Made by a program: the position numbers and the translations under genes. The notes under the pieces are model-generated. The model was not told the DNA's origin. It saw only the letters and a list, made by a program, of their open reading frames with translations, and did not search any database. A DNA stretch of 64,000 nucleotides from Pseudomonas kuykendallii (GTDB lineage Bacteria > Pseudomonadota > Gammaproteobacteria > Pseudomonadales > Pseudomonadaceae): contig NZ_FNNU01000008.1 of assembly GCF_900106975.1 (NCBI RefSeq), positions 1 through 64,000 of the forward strand. Reading direction: 5' to 3'. Positions 58,746 to 64,000 of the stretch are shown here, piece by piece. How positions within the stretch are numbered: the stretch's first letter is position 1; each line of letters opens with the position of its first letter.

Positions 58746-61214
58746 TCAGCCATCGATGCCCGCGACGGGTTTGCGCATGCGCACCGAATAGCGCAGCCGG
58801 GCGTGGGCGTCGTAGCCGTCCGCCTTGCTGTACAGGGCGTCCTGGTCCACGGTTTCCACCGCCAGCCCATGCCGTTCGCCCAGGTCGTGCCAGAAGCTGC
58901 GGCGCAGGAAGGCGTTGCCCGAAGGGCGGTGCTCGCTGTGGTAGCTGCCCAGGCGTTCCGGGTCGTTGAGCAGGCCGATGTAGATCAGCCCGCCGGGGCG
59001 GGCCAGGCGGACCATCTCCAGCGCGGCCCGCTCGCACGCCGCCCGCGACGGCAGGTAGAGGAACACCGCGTTGGAGACCACCTTGTCGTAGTGGTTGGGG
59101 GTCGCGTGGGAGAGGTCCTGCACGTCGCCCACCCAGAACTCGCCCTGCAATCGGGACTGGGCGACCCTGATCAGCTCCGCGGACAGGTCCATGCCGTCGA
59201 TCTCGATCTGCCAGTGCGCCTGCAGGGCGTGGAGAAAGGCGCCAGAGCCGCAGCCCGCCTCGAACACCCGGTCGCCGTCCTGCACGCCGATGAAGCGCGC
59301 GCAGCTCTGGCAGAAGGCCTGCCAGTCGCTGCGCGAGAACAGGCCCCAGTTGTTCAGTTCGTGCAGGTCGCTTCGCTCGCTGTCCCTGGCCAGCTCGTCG
59401 TACTGGGCGGCGACCGCCGAGACCGGCGGAGGCGGGGCGAGCAACTGGCGCCGCGCGAGAATCTCGGCAGCCAGCGGATGGCCCGCCAGCTCGGCCAGCC
59501 ACGCCAGCCGCTCCTCGGGTTCCAGCCGCTCCCAGTGGTCGCCGTGCGCCGGATTCCTGAGGTCGAGCAGTTCGAAGTGTCGCGTCAGGTCGTGGTAGAT
59601 CAGCAGCCAGCGCTGGCGACTCAGGGCGAAGGGTTCGCAGGCCCATTGGCGGAACGCGCTGGTGTTGTGCATCAGCAGGGTCCTGCCGGCGGCGATGGGC
59701 GCCAGCAGGCTTTGTCCCGAGCCCAGGCGCTGGCGCGTTTCGAGGTCGACGCCGAACAGTTGCAGCAACGTCGGGTACAGGTCGATATGGCTTACGGTGA
59801 CCTCGACGTTGGCCCGCAACTGCCGGCATTGCGCGTCGTCGAGGGCGTTGGCCGGCCAGCGCAGCCAGAACGGCACCGAGAGGTTGTCGAGGTCCAGCTG
59901 GTCGAGGCGCAGCGGCATGCGTCGCGCTTGCTGGCGGTCGTAGCGCTCCGGCGTCTCGCCGTGGTCGGCGGTGAAGGCGATCAGCGTGTTGTCCAGCTGG
60001 CCGCTGGCCGAGAGGCAGTCCAGCAGCTCGCCCAGGCAGGTGTCGAAGAGGCGCAGCGCGTCGAGGTAGTCGGCGAGCGCCGAGGGCGTGCTCGTCGGCT
60101 TGTCGCCGCCCTGGGGGCTGAACGGCGCGTGCAGCATGTTGTAGTTGACCACCGAGAAGAACGGCGCGGCGCAGCGCGGCAGTTCGGCCGTCAGGTAGCG
60201 GTTCAGTACGCGATCGTCCATCGCCATGTCGTTCACGGCCGGCTCGCCGAGCACCTCGCGGTAAACGGCGCGGTCCAGCGAAGGGCCGATCAGGAAGGCC
60301 TCCAGGCCGCACCAGTCGAGGCTTTGCGAGCTGTAGAACGAGGTGTGGTAGCCCCGCGCCTTGGCGGCATCCCAGAGCAACGGCGTGCGGTGGAAACGCT
60401 CCCAGGATTGCTCGGGCGACAGGCCGGTGAAGAGGCTGGCATAGGCGATGTCGCTGCTCGATGAATTGGCCAGCGCCTGGGGGAAGTCGACCAGCCGCCC
60501 CGAGGCGATCTCCTGGCGGACGAAGGCCTGGTATCGCGGCGTCGCCGCCCGTCCGGCCGGGCTTTCCAGCACGCGCCTGGACAGGCTCTCGCAGACGATC
60601 AGCAGCACGTTCTGCCGGGTTGAGCTGAAGGGCCCGGCGGCAGGGAGGCGGGGAAGTTCCTCGCGCTGCGCTGCCGCCAGTCCGGCGACCCGCTCAGGTT
60701 CGCGGCGGCTTTTCCACCAGGCCAGGACCAGGTTGGGCACCGGCAGCCTGGGCGACCCACGACGCAGCGACAGGCCGTTCACGCCCAGGTAGCCGGCCCA
60801 GAGGACGACGAGGAGACCAGCGGGCGCGGCGAACGCCGGGCCGGTGGCCGCCAGCAGGCAGGCGCCCAGCACGGCCAGCAGGAGCAGCCCGTCGCGCGCG
60901 CCGAGTTCCTGGCGCAACAGCAACTTCGCATTGGCCGGTTCGCGCCGGGCGAAGCGCAGTGCATCGGCGTCCACAGGCCAGCCCAGTCGGGCGTAGAAGG
61001 CGCGATCCAGCGTGACCGCCACGCCGTAGGCCAGCGCCAGGGGCAGCCAGAGCAGGCTGGGCGTGACCAGGCCCAGCGCTTCGAGGGCGACGAACTCCAG
61101 CAGCGCACGCTTTCGCGGCAGGCGACGCGGCCAGAGCGCCAGGGCCAGCATCAGGCAGGGAAAAACGGAGCGCGCCACGAGGGCAATCGCAACGGTGTTA
61201 TCAGGACTCTGCAT
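58746..61214 (-). CDS. Membrane sulfatase-superfamily transferase fused to SAM methyltransferase
   Basis: The 822-aa protein has hydrophobic N-terminal helices (about 8-150), then an alkaline phosphatase/sulfatase superfamily domain (about 195-560) related to phosphoethanolamine or phosphoglycerol transferases. Visible metal and nucleophile motifs are LLIVCESLSRR, ANSSSSDIAYASLFTG, NMLHAPF and FTADHGETPE. A linker follows, then a class I SAM-dependent methyltransferase (about 610-822) with DRVFEAGCGSGAFLHAL at 648-664 and IDGMDLS. One continuous frame supports a true fusion. The activity, substrate and topology are unknown; the gene stands alone. The next 281 bp (61215-61495) show no gene. 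Confidence 0.82.
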   Translation of the reverse strand: MQSPDNTVAIALVARSVFPCLMLALALWPRRLPRKRALLEFVALEALGLVTPSLLWLPLALAYGVAVTLDRAFYARLGWPVDADALRFARREPANAKLLLRQELGARDGLLLLAVLGACLLAATGPAFAAPAGLLVVLWAGYLGVNGLSLRRGSPRLPVPNLVLAWWKSRREPERVAGLAAAQREELPRLPAAGPFSSTRQNVLLIVCESLSRRVLESPAGRAATPRYQAFVRQEIASGRLVDFPQALANSSSSDIAYASLFTGLSPEQSWERFHRTPLLWDAAKARGYHTSFYSSQSLDWCGLEAFLIGPSLDRAVYREVLGEPAVNDMAMDDRVLNRYLTAELPRCAAPFFSVVNYNMLHAPFSPQGGDKPTSTPSALADYLDALRLFDTCLGELLDCLSASGQLDNTLIAFTADHGETPERYDRQQARRMPLRLDQLDLDNLSVPFWLRWPANALDDAQCRQLRANVEVTVSHIDLYPTLLQLFGVDLETRQRLGSGQSLLAPIAAGRTLLMHNTSAFRQWACEPFALSRQRWLLIYHDLTRHFELLDLRNPAHGDHWERLEPEERLAWLAELAGHPLAAEILARRQLLAPPPPVSAVAAQYDELARDSERSDLHELNNWGLFSRSDWQAFCQSCARFIGVQDGDRVFEAGCGSGAFLHALQAHWQIEIDGMDLSAELIRVAQSRLQGEFWVGDVQDLSHATPNHYDKVVSNAVFLYLPSRAACERAALEMVRLARPGGLIYIGLLNDPERLGSYHSEHRPSGNAFLRRSFWHDLGERHGLAVETVDQDALYSKADGYDAHARLRYSVRMRKPVAGIDG

Positions 61215-61495
61215 GGATCACCGACGGCTCTGGGTGGGCGGCGAAGGACCGGTAGGCCGACGGGATCGGCTGCGGGCACCCGGCAGACGTTCTGCCGCCG
61301 GTTTCTCGAAGAGACTAGCCAGCGTCAGAACGTCTGCGGGGAGGGCACCTGGCGAGGACGGAATCGCACTCCGGCGCGGGGCGTTCCCCCGCGCGAAAAG
61401 GTCGGTGAGTGTGGCGGTTTTCCCGGCCCTGTCAAAGGCAAATCGGCGCTGGCGGACGAACTGCCGGGAAGGCGCCGATGCGCGGGCGGAGAACG

Positions 61496-62071
61496 CTAGA
61501 GCATGCGTTTGAGCACGCTGTCCCGCAGGTAGAAGTGATGCCAGAGCGCGGCGGCGATGTGCAGGCCGATGACGTAGTAGAACGCTTCGCCGAGGAAGAC
61601 ATGGGCGGCTTCGATGTTCTCCGCCATCGCCTTGTCCAGTGCGAAGGGCGAAGCGAGGGTGAGGCCGCCCAGCGGAATGCCGCCTCGCTCCAGCAGCACG
61701 ACCATCAGGCCCATCAGCGGCTGTACCAGCAGGAAGCCGTAGAGCGCCAGGTGAGTCACCTTGGAGAGCAGTTGCATAAGCGGCGCAAGCGGTGGCTGCA
61801 GCGGCGGCGCCGGGGAGCGCAGGCGCGCGAGCAGCCTGGGCAGGAGGAGCGCCAGAACCAGCAGGCCGATCCAGAAATGCCCCTGGACGAACAGCGTTCT
61901 CGGCGTGCTGCCCTTGGGAAACCAGCCGCGGCAATTGATCAGGATGTACGCCAGGATCACCAGCCCGGCCATCAGCCAGTGCAACCAGCGGGAGGTGCGG
62001 GCATAGCGGGCGGGAACCGGGGTGTCGGCGGCCCGCGGATGATTGACGGTGGAACGGATGAGATCGGCCAT
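61496..62071 (-). CDS. Cytochrome b561 family protein
   Basis: The 191-aa inner-membrane diheme cytochrome b has four helices and heme-ligand histidines in SRWLHWLMAG, VQGHFWIGL, EAAHVFLGE and GLHIAAALWHHFYLRD. Bacterial members oxidise quinol or pass electrons from superoxide to quinone. It lies 106 bp upstream of nothing on its strand except the convergent gap, with the kinase gene 107 bp before it; its physiological partner is unknown. Confidence 0.9.
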   Translation of the reverse strand: MADLIRSTVNHPRAADTPVPARYARTSRWLHWLMAGLVILAYILINCRGWFPKGSTPRTLFVQGHFWIGLLVLALLLPRLLARLRSPAPPLQPPLAPLMQLLSKVTHLALYGFLLVQPLMGLMVVLLERGGIPLGGLTLASPFALDKAMAENIEAAHVFLGEAFYYVIGLHIAAALWHHFYLRDSVLKRML

Positions 62072-62177
62072 ATGCCCCTCGTGAGTGAGTGGCCACCCGA
62101 GTGGCCGTTGGTTGCGGGAAGTATCCCGGGCCTGGCTTAACGGAGTCTGAAGCTCGGCCGCGTTTGTCCTGGCCGCT

Positions 62178-63548
62178 TCAGCTGCTGCGCGGGATCGACA
62201 GGGTGGCGAGCAGCCCGCCTTGCGGGTGGTTTTCCAGTGCGATGCTGCCGCCCAGGCGTTTGGCGATCATCTCCACGATCGACAGCCCGAGGCCCGCGCC
62301 ATTGGGGTTGTCGCGACTGTAGAAACGCTCGAAGAGGCGTTCGATCTTTGCCTCGTCGATACCCGGCCCCCGGTCACGCACGCTCAGTACGAAGCGGTCG
62401 CCACCGGCCTCCGTGAGCTGCACGGTGACCTCGCCACCGGCGGGCGAGAAGTTGGCCGCATTGGTCACCAGGTTCTGCAGGGCGATGCCTATGGCTTGCG
62501 CGTCGCTGCGGGTTTCGTAGCGGCCGGCGGCCACCTCCAGGGACAGCTCGAGCCCCTTGTCCAGCAGCAGCGGGGTGAGTTCGGCCAGGGTCTCGCGCAC
62601 CACGCTTTCGACGTTCACCAGTTGCCAGTCCTTACGCGCAGTCTCGGGCTCCACCCTCGCCATCGTCAGCAGCTGGTTGACCACCCGGGTCAGGCGGTCC
62701 ACGCCGCCCAGCAGGAAGCGCAAGGCCTGCTCGCGGGTTTCATCGTCTTGCGCCTCCAGGGCGTTCTGCACATGGATGCGCAGGATCGCCAGCGGCGTGC
62801 GCATTTCATGGGCCGCATCGCCGATGAAGCGCCGTTCGCGTTGCAGGAGGTGGCCGACCTGCGACAGCAGCCGGTTCAGCGCCGCCTGCATCGGTTCCAG
62901 TTCCCGGGGCAGCGGGGTCAGCAGCAGCGGCTCCAGCGACTCGGCGTGCCGGCCGCGAATGACCTGTGCCATGTTCTGCAACGGCCGGAGCCCCCAGCCG
63001 ACGGCCTGCCAGACCAGCACCGCGAGCAGGACCAGGCCGATCAGGTTGGGGATCAGCGTGTGCCGCACGATCCGGTCGACCAGGTCCTGACGGACATCGT
63101 CGCGCTCGCCGACCCAGATGCGCAGGCCGCGTTTTTCGTCCGGCAGCAGGAAACCGTGCCAGCCGACCCCCTGGATGCTCACTTCGGCGAACCCCGGGGC
63201 GCCCGGCGCCTCATCGAACACCGGCGCACTGGCCGAGCGCACCAGGCTCTTGCCCTGCAGGTCCCAGACCTGGAAGGCCATCTTGCCTTCATAGGGATGG
63301 CCGACCTTGTGCCGTCCCGCCTGGCTCAGCGCGGTGTTGAAGGCCTCGTAGAGCTGCTGGCGCTGCTCGTCGGGCAACGGCATCTGCACGATGCCCTGCA
63401 GCAGTCGGGCGCTCTGCGCCAGCTGGGCGTCGTAGATCTCGGTGATTTCGTGGCTGCTGTCGTGGAAGTTGTAGAGGGTGATGGTCAGGGTGCCGAGGAT
63501 CAGCAGCGCCAGGACCAGCCACAGGGTGCGATGGCGCAACGAAGTCAT
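62178..63548 (-). CDS. Sensor histidine kinase (QseC/PmrB type)
   Basis: The 456-aa inner-membrane sensor has helices near 8-26 and 165-185, a periplasmic 2CSK_N-type domain between them, and HAMP, HisKA (DAAHEMRTPLA, His247) and HATPase domains with NLVTNAANFSP, DRGPGID and GAGLGLS. It starts 1 bp after the response regulator ends, so the two are a cognate pair in one transcript. Confidence 0.93.
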   Translation of the reverse strand: MTSLRHRTLWLVLALLILGTLTITLYNFHDSSHEITEIYDAQLAQSARLLQGIVQMPLPDEQRQQLYEAFNTALSQAGRHKVGHPYEGKMAFQVWDLQGKSLVRSASAPVFDEAPGAPGFAEVSIQGVGWHGFLLPDEKRGLRIWVGERDDVRQDLVDRIVRHTLIPNLIGLVLLAVLVWQAVGWGLRPLQNMAQVIRGRHAESLEPLLLTPLPRELEPMQAALNRLLSQVGHLLQRERRFIGDAAHEMRTPLAILRIHVQNALEAQDDETREQALRFLLGGVDRLTRVVNQLLTMARVEPETARKDWQLVNVESVVRETLAELTPLLLDKGLELSLEVAAGRYETRSDAQAIGIALQNLVTNAANFSPAGGEVTVQLTEAGGDRFVLSVRDRGPGIDEAKIERLFERFYSRDNPNGAGLGLSIVEMIAKRLGGSIALENHPQGGLLATLSIPRSS

Positions 63549-63549
63549 C

Positions 63550-64000
63550 TCAGCCCTCCACCCGATAGCCGATGCCGCGCACGGTGCGGATCAGCTCGGG
63601 AAACAGCTTTTTGCGCAGATGGTGAATGTGCACCTCGAGGGTGTTGCTTTCGGCTTCCTCGTCCCAGCCGTACAGCAGCTGGGTGAGCCGCTCGCGGGTA
63701 AACACCTTGCCCGGTTGCGACAACAGCTCGTGCAGCAGCGTGTATTCCCTGGGCGTGAGAACCACCGGCGCGTCGCGGTAGCGCACCTGCTGGGTGGTGG
63801 GGTCGAGGCTGATCCCCGCGTGCTCGATCACCACCTGGGCACGTCCGCTACTGCGGCGCAGCAGCGCGCGCAGGCGGGCCTTGAGTTCATTGAGGTCGAA
63901 GGGCTTTACCAGGTAGTCGTCCGCGCCGGCATCCAGGCCGGCGATGCGGTCCTCGGTGTCGTCCCGCGCCGTGAGGATGAGCACCGGCAGGGTGCTGGCC
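63550..64000 (-). CDS. OmpR-family response regulator (QseB/PmrA type), partial
   Basis: Only the C-terminal 150 or so residues lie in the window; the frame is open to position 64000. The receiver end is seen as LILTARDD and the conserved Lys in DYLVKPFD, followed by the OmpR winged helix (LTPREYTLLHELL, HIHHLRKKL, IRTVRGIGYRVEG). The N terminus, with the phosphorylation Asp, is beyond the edge. It is the partner of the kinase that follows. Confidence 0.93.
   Translation of the reverse strand, partial: ASTLPVLILTARDDTEDRIAGLDAGADDYLVKPFDLNELKARLRALLRRSSGRAQVVIEHAGISLDPTTQQVRYRDAPVVLTPREYTLLHELLSQPGKVFTRERLTQLLYGWDEEAESNTLEVHIHHLRKKLFPELIRTVRGIGYRVEG

Overview
The window is high-GC gammaproteobacterial chromosome. 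It looks like a Pseudomonas of the P. aeruginosa / P. citronellolis / P. nitroreducens neighbourhood. This is inferred from gene content and order (nrdA next to an RstA/RstB-like two-component pair and pcpS; rdgC next to a BASS transporter and tRNAs; the ccoN4-type cluster; betIBA with betT), from protein lengths matching Pseudomonas family members (NrdA 963 aa, RdgC 306 aa, BetB 490 aa), and from short GC-rich intergenic repeats. I see no integrase, transposase, phage gene or CRISPR array. All genes appear intact, except that the last one is cut by the window edge.

Layout. 1-6.8 kb: nrdA (minus) with a long control region containing a DnaA box, NrdR-like boxes and a hairpin-rich leader, then a response regulator, a GNAT acetyltransferase and a histidine kinase (plus). 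6.8-9.5 kb: pcpS, a secreted dienelactone-hydrolase-like protein and an AraC regulator (minus). 9.5-12.5 kb: dctA behind a textbook sigma-54 promoter with two upstream repeat sites, then a CaiB-type CoA transferase. 12.6-15.1 kb: BASS transporter, rdgC, tRNA-Val and tRNA-Asp. 15.1-20.4 kb: an orphan cbb3 oxidase subunit (ccoN4-like) with a small CcoQ-like protein, divergent from a siroheme reductase, a DUF934 protein and lrgAB.

20.4-28.6 kb is the most distinctive locus. A promoter and an attenuator-like leader precede a nine-kilobase operon: an AmiC-like amide sensor, an AmiR-like ANTAR antiterminator, a complete peptide/opine-type ABC transporter (two permeases, a binding protein, one fused double ATPase) and an acetamidase/formamidase-family enzyme. 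The leader contains a hexaloop hairpin that is mutually exclusive with the terminator. Sensor, antiterminator, importer and hydrolase would thus form one self-amplifying unit for scavenging an amide.

28.6-32.8 kb: a Fur-box-preceded FecI/FecR/TonB-receptor signalling set for a ferric siderophore. 32.8-38.3 kb: a LysR regulator, a DctA-like carrier, an exported argininosuccinate-lyase-superfamily enzyme and an OprD-type porin. This suggests periplasmic release of fumarate from a succinyl-amine. 38.5-42.1 kb: a DUF3087 protein, a small protein and the carboxynorspermidine polyamine genes. 42.3-50.6 kb: a ChrA-family transporter, SDR, MFS exporter, LysR, TetR/NTF2-like pair, and an AraC/AhpD-like/glutaredoxin set. 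50.8-57.1 kb: betA, betB, betI and betT for choline uptake and oxidation. 57.2-64 kb: LysE/LysR pair, an unusual 822-aa membrane sulfatase-superfamily protein fused to a SAM methyltransferase, a cytochrome b561 and a QseBC/PmrAB-like two-component pair.
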